NCBI RefSeq assembly: GCF_023273895.1
Contig: NZ_CP096883.1
Span: 434,001 to 498,000, forward strand
DNA from: Sphingobacterium sp. PCS056
GTDB lineage: Bacteria; Bacteroidota; Bacteroidia; Sphingobacteriales; Sphingobacteriaceae
Length of the DNA: 64,000 nt
Direction of reading: 5' to 3'
Each line of letters starts with the position of its first letter. Position 1 is the stretch's first letter. The notes below the pieces were generated by a model. The model did not search any database, was not told where the DNA came from, and saw nothing but the letters and a program-made list of their open reading frames with translations. Shown here piece by piece: positions 8,168 through 15,738 of the stretch. A program made the translations under genes and the position numbers.

Positions 8168-8261
8168 AATATAATCAAGTAGTACAATAAATCAATAATG
8201 CCATCAGCTGAAATATACTAGAATATATCAATTTTTAGTTTTAAATCACAGAACTAAAGCC

Positions 8262-8269
8262 TATCTTTA
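8262..8269 (+). promoter_or_regulatory. Probable dprA -7 box
   Basis: TATCTTTA matches seven of eight positions of TAnnTTTG and ends 11 bases before the dprA ATG. The transcript leader would be only about 5-7 nt, too short for a ribosome-binding site. Confidence 0.45.
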
Positions 8270-8280
8270 AAATACCAACT

Positions 8281-9372
8281 ATGAACTTTTACCATCAAAT
8301 AGCACTTACCAAAATTAAGGGGGTAGGACCTAAAACTGCGCGCATTTTACTCGCTCACTGTGGTTCTGTGCAAGAGATTTTGGAGACTAAAGCAAGCACA
8401 TTAGCAAAAATCCCGGGAGTAAGCAGTAGAACAGCAAACGAAATAGCAGCAAAAAACTATCAAGAAGCAACCGAAAAAGAACTTGCATTTGTTGAAAAAC
8501 ATCATATACAAGTGCTGTGGATCGACAATTCAGATTATCCACAGAAATTAAAAAACTGCGAAGATGCACCTCTTGTTCTATATTACAAAGGCAATACTCA
8601 TCTCAATAAACAACGGATCGTTAGTATCGTTGGTACAAGAAACGCTACAAATTATGGTCGTAAAATTTGTGACAAGCTTATTGAACAAATGCAACCATTG
8701 AATACAACAATTGTCAGCGGGCTCGCCTATGGCATTGATATCATGGCCCATCGAGCTGCACTTCATCATCAGATACCTACAATAGCCGTATTAGGTCATG
8801 GGCTAGACCGCATATATCCTGCTAGTCATAGAGAAACGGCAACAGCCATGCTGCAGCACGGAGGTCTACTGACCGAATTCCCTTCCGACAGCAATCTCGA
8901 CCGCCAAAACTTTCCTATGCGTAATCGTATTATTGCAGGAATGTCCGACGTAACAATCGTGATCGAAGCCGCTATAAAAGGAGGTGCCCTCATCACTGCT
9001 GAAATAGCCAATAGCTACAACCGAGATGTATGCGCCTTTCCAGGTGCTATAGATCAAGCCTACTCAGCTGGATGCAATTATTTGATCAAGACAAACCGTG
9101 CTCATCTAATTCGAGATGCCAAAGACCTCTGTTATCTCATGAATTGGGAACCTCAGCAAGAACAAATCGGTGTACAATTACCACTGATACCCACCGATTT
9201 AAACCGTGATCAACTTTATCTCTATACTTTCTTACAAGATAAACAGCAAGCTGGAATTGATGAGATCACGCATTACTGCAATTGGCCTCAAAGTAAGCTC
9301 GCGATGATCCTACTCGAAATGGAGATGAATGGTCATATCACCTCTTTACCTGGCAAAATATATAAAATTTAA
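8281..9372 (+). CDS. dprA: DNA processing protein DprA (Smf)
   Basis: DprA loads RecA onto incoming single-stranded DNA during natural transformation and protects that DNA in the cytoplasm. The 363-residue protein begins with a helix-hairpin-helix region (IKGVGPKTARILLAHCGS, KIPGVSSRTA). The Rossmann-like core carries SIVGTRNATNYGR, TIVSGLAYGIDIMAHRAAL, TIAVLGHGLDRIYP, FPMRNRIIAGMSD and KGGALITAEIA. A C-terminal winged-helix part ends the protein. Length and order match the family. A symporter gene follows 24 bp later. Presence of dprA suggests, but does not prove, competence, because it is conserved in many non-transformable bacteria. Confidence 0.95.
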   Translation: MNFYHQIALTKIKGVGPKTARILLAHCGSVQEILETKASTLAKIPGVSSRTANEIAAKNYQEATEKELAFVEKHHIQVLWIDNSDYPQKLKNCEDAPLVLYYKGNTHLNKQRIVSIVGTRNATNYGRKICDKLIEQMQPLNTTIVSGLAYGIDIMAHRAALHHQIPTIAVLGHGLDRIYPASHRETATAMLQHGGLLTEFPSDSNLDRQNFPMRNRIIAGMSDVTIVIEAAIKGGALITAEIANSYNRDVCAFPGAIDQAYSAGCNYLIKTNRAHLIRDAKDLCYLMNWEPQQEQIGVQLPLIPTDLNRDQLYLYTFLQDKQQAGIDEITHYCNWPQSKLAMILLEMEMNGHITSLPGKIYKI

Positions 9373-9396
9373 ACCTAAACAACCTTATAAAACTAA

Positions 9397-10878
9397 ATGA
9401 AAGAAAATACAAACACCAAAACAATTTGGAAGGTAATTGGAGCCTCTTCCATGGGAACCCTCATCGAATGGTATGACTTCTTTATTTTCGGAAGTCTCTC
9501 CATCGTTATTTCAACCAAATTTTTTCCAGCAGACAATCCCACTGCTGCATTCCTTTCCACCCTAGCCACATTTGCAGCAGGCTTTGTCGTACGACCATTT
9601 GGCGCACTCTTTTTCGGCCGATTAGGAGACCTGATTGGGAGAAAATACACATTTATGGTTACATTATTATTAATGGGAGGTGCGACATTCCTCATCGGCT
9701 GCATCCCAAGTTATGAAAGCATAGGTTTTTTCGCACCCTTATTAGTACTGATTTTACGTTTATTACAAGGGCTTGCGCTTGGAGGTGAATATGGTGGAGC
9801 AGCAACATATGTTGCCGAGCATGCACCAGAAGGCCAACGTGGCTACTGGACATCCTGGATACAAACAACAGCAACTTTCGGTTTATTTATCTCTTTAGTT
9901 GTTATACTGGTAACAAAATACATCTTAACCGAACAACAATTTGACGCATGGGGATGGCGTGTTCCATTTATTCTATCCATACTCATGGTCTATGTATCTT
10001 ATCTCATCCGTAAAAACATGAGCGAATCACCCGAGTTCGCCAAAGCCAAACAAGAAGGTACAACCAGTAAAAATCCCTTAAAAGAAAGCTTCGGTAATCG
10101 TTACAATCTTAAATTTGTACTACTAGCTTTATTTGGCGCCGCAATGGGACAGGGAGTAGTATGGTACACCGGGCAATTCTACTCCATGAGTTACATGAAA
10201 ACCGTTATGCATCTCAATTCTGACGAAGCAGATATGATCTTAGGAACAGCATTGCTGGTCGGAACACCATTTTTCATCCTTTTTGGTTGGTTAAGTGATA
10301 AAGTCGGAAGAAAGTGGATTATGCTTTTAGGGATGCTATTCGCACTTTGTACCTACCGACCTATTTACAAAGCGATGTACCAACTAGCAGATACCACAAC
10401 AAAAGAAATAAGTTTCAGTAAAATCCAAAAATTAAATAATAATCAACAACTTACCATAAAGGAATACACAGATGGAACTCAAATGCAAGAAACAAGTGAA
10501 CTAACAAACACAAAACAAACCATTATCAAGAAGAATATCACAGTACATGGCCAAAACCGCATATGGTTAACCGCATTAATATTCATCCAGATTATTTACA
10601 TAACCATGGTCTATGGTCCAATTGCAGCTTTTTTAGTCGAAATGTTTCCAGTCAAGATACGTTACACATCGATGTCACTTCCCTACCATGTCGGAAATGG
10701 TATTTTCGGAGGCCTATTACCCGCGATTTCGACTTACCTGACCACCAATGCACAAGTCGCACAAGATCCTGAATTTTATCTAGCAGGACTATGGTATCCC
10801 ATCATTATTGCAGCCGTATGCTTCATAATCGGATCACTATATATAAAAAATAAACCTAATCATCTCAACAATGGATAA
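9397..10878 (+). CDS. MFS transporter, metabolite:H+ symporter type
   Basis: This 493-residue membrane protein has about twelve helices and the signatures of the metabolite:H+ symporter group (ProP, ShiA and KgtP relatives): SMGTLIEWYDFFIFG, FVVRPFGALFFGRLGDLIGR and GLALGGEYGGAATYVAEHAP. Members take up proline/betaine, 2-oxoglutarate, shikimate or citrate; the substrate here is unknown. Between the tenth and eleventh helices, at about residues 320-390, there is a hydrophilic insert of roughly 65 residues rich in Thr, Asn and Lys, longer than in the E. coli proteins. The last 8 bp overlap the next small membrane gene, indicating translational coupling. Confidence 0.88.
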   Translation: MKENTNTKTIWKVIGASSMGTLIEWYDFFIFGSLSIVISTKFFPADNPTAAFLSTLATFAAGFVVRPFGALFFGRLGDLIGRKYTFMVTLLLMGGATFLIGCIPSYESIGFFAPLLVLILRLLQGLALGGEYGGAATYVAEHAPEGQRGYWTSWIQTTATFGLFISLVVILVTKYILTEQQFDAWGWRVPFILSILMVYVSYLIRKNMSESPEFAKAKQEGTTSKNPLKESFGNRYNLKFVLLALFGAAMGQGVVWYTGQFYSMSYMKTVMHLNSDEADMILGTALLVGTPFFILFGWLSDKVGRKWIMLLGMLFALCTYRPIYKAMYQLADTTTKEISFSKIQKLNNNQQLTIKEYTDGTQMQETSELTNTKQTIIKKNITVHGQNRIWLTALIFIQIIYITMVYGPIAAFLVEMFPVKIRYTSMSLPYHVGNGIFGGLLPAISTYLTTNAQVAQDPEFYLAGLWYPIIIAAVCFIIGSLYIKNKPNHLNNG

Positions 10879-11098
10879 TCTAAAAAAAATATTAGGCATT
10901 CTATGGATTGCCCTAGCCCTTTTCACCGCATACTTTTGCCTTTTTGAGCTCGCAATTCCCAAAATAAAGATCGGTCACCAAGAAGATTTAGTATTCGGAA
11001 TCATCATTATGTTTATTTTGACCCCGATTATATCACTAGGATTAGGGCTTTTTGGCTATTATTCCCTTTGTGGAGAGTATGCAAAAGACAAAACTTAA
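10871..11098 (+). CDS. Small two-helix membrane protein
   Basis: This 75-residue protein has two clear membrane segments, ILGILWIALALFTAYFCLF and IIIMFILTPIISLGLGLFGY, joined by a short charged loop. It overlaps the symporter gene by 8 bp in another frame and ends before a strong terminator, so it is the last gene of that operon. Small partners of this kind are common next to MFS symporters in Bacteroidota and may act as an accessory subunit. That role is inferred from position only; the family has no name that I recognise. Confidence 0.7.
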   Translation: MDNLKKILGILWIALALFTAYFCLFELAIPKIKIGHQEDLVFGIIIMFILTPIISLGLGLFGYYSLCGEYAKDKT

Positions 11099-11138
11099 AA
11101 TTATTGTAGCTGACTATCAATACAGTAAGCACAAATAG

Positions 11139-11169
11139 CAAAAAATCTTTCTTTAGAAGGATTTTTTTT
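11139..11169 (+). terminator. Terminator after the symporter operon
   Basis: Arms AAAAAATCTTTC and GAAGGATTTTTT pair around a TTTA loop with one G-U pair and are followed by a run of T. It ends just before the promoter of the SRP RNA gene and insulates it from upstream transcription. Confidence 0.8.
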
Positions 11170-11170
11170 C

Positions 11171-11178
11171 TACTTTTG
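11171..11178 (+). promoter_or_regulatory. SRP RNA promoter -7 box
   Basis: TACTTTTG is an exact match to TAnnTTTG, directly upstream of the predicted 5' end of the SRP RNA and directly downstream of the preceding terminator. Confidence 0.7.
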
Positions 11179-11179
11179 T

Positions 11180-11284
11180 GACGGGTAAGTCTTTTACGAC
11201 CAGCTCCCATTGACTCCCCCAGGTTGGGAACAAAGCAAGGGTATTTGGTTGAGCGGTGCGATAAAAGGAGCTTACCCATTTTTT
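11180..11284 (+). ncRNA. ffs: Signal recognition particle RNA (bacterial small type, 4.5S-like)
   Basis: This RNA pairs with Ffh protein to target nascent membrane and secreted proteins. The diagnostic domain IV hairpin is intact: the symmetric internal loop CAGG (11220-11223) faces AGCA (11234-11237), closed by the UUG/CAA stem around the GGAA tetraloop (11227-11230). The outer helix is formed by GGGTAAG (11183-11189) with CTTACCC (11271-11277), followed by a T-rich end that serves as terminator. An exact -7 promoter box precedes it. The length of about 100 nt suits the small form without an Alu domain. The exact ends are estimated. Confidence 0.88.
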
Positions 11285-11363
11285 ATGCCCAAAATTTCGG
11301 GTAGCTTCCTTTCACAAATCGTAAATACACAGCAATTTTAAGGAATACTTCTACTAAACAAAA

Positions 11364-11371
11364 TAATTTTG
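11364..11371 (+). promoter_or_regulatory. Probable accD promoter -7 box
   Basis: TAATTTTG matches TAnnTTTG exactly and lies 29 bp upstream of the accD ATG, giving a leader of about 24 nt. It is the best candidate promoter between the SRP RNA gene and accD. Confidence 0.5.
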
Positions 11372-11400
11372 TTTATTTGTAACTGAATTAGAACTATCGT

Positions 11401-12243
11401 ATGAGTTGGTTTAAAAGAGATAAAGCCGGAATAAACACGGCAACAGAAAATAAAAAAGAGGCGCCAGACGGATTGTGGAACAAATGTCCTTCATGTAAAA
11501 AACCGTTGTTGAACCTTGAACAAATCGAAAACAATTACGTTTGTCAATACTGTGGATACCACCTTAGAATTGGTTCTGCAGCTTATTTTTCAATCATTTT
11601 TGATAATAATGAGTTTACTGAATTATTCCCTACACTAAGCTCAGGAGATCCAATAAATTTCTTCGATTCAAAGCCCTACACAGAACGTTTAAAAGAAAGC
11701 CAAGCAAAAACTGGTTTGGTAGATGCTATTCGATCTGGTCATGGTAAGATTGATGGTCAAGAATTAGTGATTGCCTGTATGGACTTTACCTTCATCGGAG
11801 GATCAATGGGATCTGTAGTAGGTGAAAAGATTGCACGCTCCATAGATTATTGTATCGAACATAAACTTCCTTTTATGTTGATCTCAAAATCAGGTGGTGC
11901 ACGTATGATGGAAGCTGCATTTTCATTGATGCAGATGGCAAAAACTGCCGCAAAATTAGCATTGTTAGCTAAAGCAGGCTTACCATATGTATGTTTACTT
12001 ACAGATCCAACAACAGGAGGAGTAACTGCTTCTTACGCAATGTTAGGTGATATTAATATCGCTGAACCTGGAGCTCTAATTGGCTTCGCAGGACCTCGCG
12101 TGATCAAAGAAACGATTAAAAAAGATCTTCCAAAAGGATTCCAAACATCAGAATTTATTCTAGAACATGGTTTCTTGGATTTTATCGTGGATAGAAGACA
12201 ATTGAAAGATAAAGTATCGACCTATTTAAGATTGGTAAAGTAA
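11401..12243 (+). CDS. accD: Acetyl-CoA carboxylase carboxyltransferase subunit beta
   Basis: With AccA this subunit transfers the carboxyl group from carboxybiotin to acetyl-CoA, giving malonyl-CoA for fatty acid synthesis. The 280-residue protein begins with the family zinc ribbon, cysteines 29, 32, 48 and 51 (CPSCKKPL and CQYCGYH). The crotonase-like carboxyltransferase domain follows, with [36 protein letters not shown] and [17 protein letters not shown]. Length is normal. No accA lies beside it, which is common in bacteria where the subunits are unlinked. It is transcribed alone from its own promoter and ends at a strong bidirectional terminator. Confidence 0.96.
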   Translation: MSWFKRDKAGINTATENKKEAPDGLWNKCPSCKKPLLNLEQIENNYVCQYCGYHLRIGSAAYFSIIFDNNEFTELFPTLSSGDPINFFDSKPYTERLKESQAKTGLVDAIRSGHGKIDGQELVIACMDFTFIGGSMGSVVGEKIARSIDYCIEHKLPFMLISKSGGARMMEAAFSLMQMAKTAAKLALLAKAGLPYVCLLTDPTTGGVTASYAMLGDINIAEPGALIGFAGPRVIKETIKKDLPKGFQTSEFILEHGFLDFIVDRRQLKDKVSTYLRLVK

Positions 12244-12290
12244 TCCAAATCTATTCAATAAAAAATATACCTGGCAGACATGCTAGCTTT

Positions 12291-12326
12291 AAAATAAGAG
12301 CGCTATCGGTAGCGCTCTTATTTTTT
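12291..12326. terminator. Bidirectional terminator between accD and the HExxH gene
   Basis: A perfect 14-bp stem (AAAATAAGAGCGCT / AGCGCTCTTATTTT) with a six-base loop is flanked by A and T runs, so it can end transcripts on both strands. Its right arm overlaps the last codons of the convergent minus-strand gene. Confidence 0.88.
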
Positions 12327-12659
12327 GTAATATTGTCCAAAAGCCCAAAACTTTCGCTGCGACAAGTAATCAAAATTAGCCTCATTAGCATAAGCTTCAC
12401 GCTCGTAAGAAATATTTAAATAAGCAGTATGAAAATCACGGTATTGTACATATCGAAATAAAAATTCAAGTAGATAGCTCATATAAAAAAATATAATCAA
12501 CAACTCAGCAGCCTGCCTGATATGAATCCGCTCATGATTGATCAATTGTTTATTCTCTTTAAACATACGCTTTTTCAGAAAAATAAAAGGATAAATAGTA
12601 ATGGCATCAGCCTTCCCAAATGAAAATATTTTTGTCCAAAAACGACTAACCAAAATCAT
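12318..12659 (-). CDS. Small membrane-associated protein with an HExxH motif
   Basis: This 113-residue protein has HERIH at residues 42-46, preceded by a short hydrophobic segment and followed by a membrane-like helix (AELLIIFFYMSYLLEFLF). A second conserved-looking motif, YEREAYANE, sits at residues 85-93. HExxH followed at a distance by a glutamate-rich helix is the layout of gluzincin-type metallopeptidases such as the M56 and M48 families, but those proteins are far longer. It could be a minimal membrane peptidase or a related metal-binding protein; activity is inferred from the motif alone. It converges on accD, and its 3' end forms part of their shared terminator. Confidence 0.65.
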   Translation of the reverse strand: MILVSRFWTKIFSFGKADAITIYPFIFLKKRMFKENKQLINHERIHIRQAAELLIIFFYMSYLLEFLFRYVQYRDFHTAYLNISYEREAYANEANFDYLSQRKFWAFGQYYKK

Positions 12660-12856
12660 AACTCTTCAAATTTAAAAATTCAATTTTACTAAAATGCGAT
12701 AGATCAATATCGCCCCCCACTAAGACAGATCTGCAACAAACAGTTCAACAGAGAGTATAAAAATAACAAAGCATGACATAAAAAATATGAATAGATATGA
12801 AAACGAATAAATTTGTCTTAGATACACAATACAATTGCTTATCTAAGTAAATTTAT

Positions 12857-12880
12857 CTAAGTTTGTTATATAAAACTTAG
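12857..12880. promoter_or_regulatory. Inverted repeat at the merR-like promoter, probable operator
   Basis: CTAAGTTT and AAACTTAG form a perfect 8-bp inverted repeat with an eight-base spacer. The left arm contains most of the -7 box. Two upstream copies of TATCTAAG (12840-12847 and, overlapping the repeat, 12854-12861) and an inverted copy CTTAGATA (12817-12824) extend the pattern. The position suggests autoregulation by the downstream MerR-type protein. Confidence 0.5.
12858..12865 (+). promoter_or_regulatory. Promoter -7 box of the MerR-type gene
   Basis: TAAGTTTG fits TAnnTTTG exactly, 24 bases before the ATG at 12890. It lies within the inverted repeat described at 12857-12880. Confidence 0.6.
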
Positions 12881-12889
12881 TAAATCAGT

Positions 12890-13225
12890 ATGCCTTACAA
12901 AGAGCGCGAAATTAATAAATTGTATTATACGATGGGTGAAGTGACAGCAATGTTTAATGTCAATGCATCCCAAATTCGTTTTTATGAGCGTGAATTTGAT
13001 ATTATTCAACCCAAAAAGAATAAAAAAGGAAATCGTCTGTTTACACAAGATGATATTGCTAATTTGAAAATTATTTTCAACTTAGTCAAAGATAAAGGAT
13101 ATACACTCCAAGGTGCTCGAGAGTATCTACGCACCAATAAATCAGAAGCAAAAGAAAATCAACGAGTTGTTGATTCCTTAGAAAAATTAAAAAGCTTTTT
13201 ATTGGAAGTGCGCGATAGCTTATAA
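12890..13225 (+). CDS. MerR-family transcriptional regulator
   Basis: This 111-residue protein is a short MerR-type regulator: a winged helix-turn-helix at about residues 12-80 (YYTMGEVTAMFNVNASQIRFYEREFDI, shown here only in outline, then GNRLFTQDDIANLKIIFNLV) and a short C-terminal coiled-coil helix for dimerisation. There is no effector-binding domain and no cysteines that would bind metal, so it does not resemble the mercury, copper or redox sensors. Small MerR proteins of this shape occur in many Bacteroidota and their targets are mostly unknown. Its promoter carries a palindrome that may be its own operator. The start at 12890 fits the promoter spacing. Confidence 0.85.
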   Translation: MPYKEREINKLYYTMGEVTAMFNVNASQIRFYEREFDIIQPKKNKKGNRLFTQDDIANLKIIFNLVKDKGYTLQGAREYLRTNKSEAKENQRVVDSLEKLKSFLLEVRDSL

Positions 13226-13234
13226 ATTTTAGCC

Positions 13235-13729
13235 TTATCTTCCAGCGAGCTCAATAATTTCTAAATGCTCGATTTTACTCCCATTAATTTCAAATCGCAT
13301 CAGTGTTCTCACCTTATGCCATCCCTGTTTACCAGCAGCACCAGGATTCAGATGTAGACATTTTAATTTCTGATCATACATCACCTTCAAAATATGTGAA
13401 TGACCTGTAATAAATAATTGAGGCGGATCTTCGGATATCTTTTTCTTAATTCTCGGAGCATATTTACCAGGGTACCCTCCAATATGCGTCAACCACACAT
13501 CAACCCCCTCACAGGAAAATCTCAAATCTTCAGGAAACCGAAGCCGTAACGCTTGATCGTCGATATTACCGTAGACACCACGCAGAGGTTTAAAGCCCTC
13601 CAGCTGATCAGCAACATTGCTATTACCAAAATCACCAATATGCCATATCTCATCACAATGCTCGAAATGTTTAAATACAGCTTCATCTAAATAAGAATGC
13701 GTGTCAGAAATCAATCCAATCTTTGTCAT
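13235..13729 (-). CDS. Metallophosphoesterase, YfcE/MJ0936 type
   Basis: This 164-residue cytoplasmic enzyme has all the metal-binding motifs of small calcineurin-like phosphoesterases: ISDTHSYLD (D-x-H) at the N-terminus, HIGDFGN (GD), VYGNIDD (GNxD), THIGGYPGKY and FITGHSHILK (GHxH). The family includes YfcE-like phosphodiesterases that hydrolyse model phosphodiesters; the natural substrate is usually unknown. Length is typical. It is the second gene of a two-gene operon, 1 bp after the methyltransferase gene upstream on the minus strand, and it converges on the MerR-type gene with a gap of 9 bp. Confidence 0.9.
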   Translation of the reverse strand: MTKIGLISDTHSYLDEAVFKHFEHCDEIWHIGDFGNSNVADQLEGFKPLRGVYGNIDDQALRLRFPEDLRFSCEGVDVWLTHIGGYPGKYAPRIKKKISEDPPQLFITGHSHILKVMYDQKLKCLHLNPGAAGKQGWHKVRTLMRFEINGSKIEHLEIIELAGR

Positions 13730-13730
13730 A

Positions 13731-14438
13731 CTAAAAAGCTAAAAAATAAGGTTTCAAAGCAGTTTTATACATATCCGAATAAACACCCTTTGCTTGATAA
13801 ATAATAAAATCAGAGACTACAGCCTCACCACAATAACCCTTCTGATAAATAACAATTTTACGAATGACCACATCATTTTCAAAAGATCGGATCAAGATCT
13901 CCCGTTCTAATCTCAAATCCAATTTTTCGGCTATTACTTTCAAGTCATCCGCCAATAACGTAGGTAAGATCAAAGCCAAGCACCCATTTGGAGATAGAGA
14001 TTGAGCCGAAAATTGCAATAATTCATTAAAAAATTCTAAATTGGTATGTCTAGCCAATTTCTTTCTTGCATCTGGATTATGCAAAGAATCCGTGTAAAAA
14101 GGTGGATTAGAAATAATAAAATCAAACGGCTTAGTATCATCCAAATCTTGAAATGAACAAGCATGCACCACCATACGATCACTAAAGATAGAATTTCTAA
14201 AATTTAATACCGCCCGGTGAGCGGCCTCTGGATCAATCTCTACAGCGACCACCTCACTTTTAACATAGCGCTGTGCCAACATCAAAGCGATTACCCCGGT
14301 TCCTGTACCAATATCCAATATACGGGATGAAGAATCAATCTGAACCAATGCAGCCAGTAATACACCATCTGTATTAATTTTCATCGCACAATCCGACTGA
14401 TCCACCGCAAACTCTTTAAATTGAAATATAGAAGCCAT
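13731..14438 (-). CDS. tRNA1(Val) (adenine37-N6)-methyltransferase, TrmN6/YfiC type
   Basis: This protein (235 residues from ATG 14438) is a SAM-dependent N6-adenine methyltransferase. The SAM loop is ILDIGTGTGVIALMLAQRY, the acidic residue after strand two is VAVEIDPEAA, and the catalytic tetrapeptide is NPPF in FIISNPPFYTD. The start FQFKEFAVDQSDCAMKINTD is characteristic of the YfiC/TrmN6 group, which modifies A37 of tRNA1(Val). The in-frame GTG at 14444 overlaps the -7 promoter box, so I prefer the ATG at 14438. That gives an almost leaderless mRNA. Co-transcribed with the phosphoesterase gene. Confidence 0.88.
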   Translation of the reverse strand: MASIFQFKEFAVDQSDCAMKINTDGVLLAALVQIDSSSRILDIGTGTGVIALMLAQRYVKSEVVAVEIDPEAAHRAVLNFRNSIFSDRMVVHACSFQDLDDTKPFDFIISNPPFYTDSLHNPDARKKLARHTNLEFFNELLQFSAQSLSPNGCLALILPTLLADDLKVIAEKLDLRLEREILIRSFENDVVIRKIVIYQKGYCGEAVVSDFIIYQAKGVYSDMYKTALKPYFLAF

Positions 14439-14443
14439 CCCCA

Positions 14444-14451
14444 CAAAGATA
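14444..14451 (-). promoter_or_regulatory. Promoter -7 box at the start of the trmN6-like gene
   Basis: The minus strand reads TATCTTTG, an exact TAnnTTTG match ending five bases before the ATG at 14438. The message is predicted to start at or beside the start codon. Confidence 0.6.
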
Positions 14452-14535
14452 ATTGTTTTAGAGCCGTTGTGTTGGTCAGATCAATATAAAAATTAAATAA
14501 ATTTTCGTTACTTTATACGATCAACTAAAGTCCAT

Positions 14536-15738
14536 ATGAATCGTTATATATTTGTCATACTCTTCAGTATCATTTCATTAATCAGTAATTTCACATACTG
14601 TGCAGCACAAGAAACATGTGAATCTACCATAAAAAATTCTCTTGAGGCAATAACCAAATTATTAAATACAAATCAATATGCTCAATTAACACCAATAGTG
14701 GCACAAATCGAGCAAAGCTGTGGTCCCACCGAATTAGGCCAACGGATCAAAATTATAAATTTAATTATAGCACAGCAGCAAAGTAGCAATTCGATAGAAA
14801 AATATATAGAAAATGGTTTTGATGAACAATTAATCATTCGATTTCGGGATGCCGAAAGAGAAGATTACATTTACCAATATGAGTCCAATAAACAGCAATA
14901 TAATTATTTCCCATTAAGGCACCCCATTGACCTATTGATCAAAACACGGTCAAAAGCATTATTGCAATCACAATCCTATGTCCTGTCAGAAGCCGAAGTC
15001 GATATCTTAAACCTTTTTTCTAACAACGAATTATTAAAAAACCAACAAGGAGCAATCCAGGATACTGGGCAAAACAATAGCCAGACAATCATAAAAGATC
15101 ATACCGAAAACACGATCAAAGAAGAACAAGAAGACCCAATAGCCATAGCAGATTACTACAACAAGTCAAGAATCGGTTTTCTACCTTATATAGGAGTATA
15201 TGGACCACTAGGAGGTTCAAATACAACATTTGGTCCAAACATGTCACTCGGATTTTCCATCATGAGTTCTTTAGCCAAATCATTTATTTTTGAAGGAGGA
15301 TTTAAAGTGCGGATCAATAGCAATGATAAAAATTTTGATTACAATTATTACGGTACGACAGAATCTGTAAATGCTGACTTTGGTCTTTTTTTCGGAGGTG
15401 CTCTTGGATATAAAATCTACGATAACACCAAATTTATTGTCATCCCGAAACTTAATTTAGGAATAGACATGGTAGATACTGGAATATCCGAAGACATTTA
15501 TACCGATGGATACTACGATTCTTTTGGGGATTATATATACGGAGGAAATTCAAAAAAATTGTACACCGTTAATACCATGCATCTTGGACTAAGTATAGCC
15601 GGCATGCGACAATTAAAAGGAAAAAATTATATTGGATTAGAAGCTGGATATCACTATACACCATACCAATGGGATAGTAAACTCATGAGCAACATCTATA
15701 ATCACTACGGAAGCGTAGAATTATTTTTTCGCTTTTAA
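14536..15738 (+). CDS. Exported protein with a C-terminal outer-membrane barrel-like region
   Basis: This 400-residue protein starts with a signal peptide ([20 protein letters not shown]). Residues of about 25-125 form a helical domain with two cysteines (TCEST and SCGPTE). A linker rich in Gln, Asn, Thr and Glu follows at about 165-205. The C-terminal part, about 210-400, has alternating hydrophobic strands such as [15 protein letters not shown] and ends [11 protein letters not shown], a terminal phenylalanine typical of outer-membrane beta-barrels. I infer a small barrel with a periplasmic helical N-domain. No named family is recognised. It converges on mutS, and the two genes overlap by 4 bp at their stop codons. 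Confidence 0.68.
   Translation: MNRYIFVILFSIISLISNFTYCAAQETCESTIKNSLEAITKLLNTNQYAQLTPIVAQIEQSCGPTELGQRIKIINLIIAQQQSSNSIEKYIENGFDEQLIIRFRDAEREDYIYQYESNKQQYNYFPLRHPIDLLIKTRSKALLQSQSYVLSEAEVDILNLFSNNELLKNQQGAIQDTGQNNSQTIIKDHTENTIKEEQEDPIAIADYYNKSRIGFLPYIGVYGPLGGSNTTFGPNMSLGFSIMSSLAKSFIFEGGFKVRINSNDKNFDYNYYGTTESVNADFGLFFGGALGYKIYDNTKFIVIPKLNLGIDMVDTGISEDIYTDGYYDSFGDYIYGGNSKKLYTVNTMHLGLSIAGMRQLKGKNYIGLEAGYHYTPYQWDSKLMSNIYNHYGSVELFFRF

Noticed and set aside
11028..11279. An 83-residue minus-strand ORF across 11028-11279
   Set aside because: It lies over the SRP RNA gene, its promoter and a terminator, has no recognisable domain, and its codons follow RNA stem sequence.
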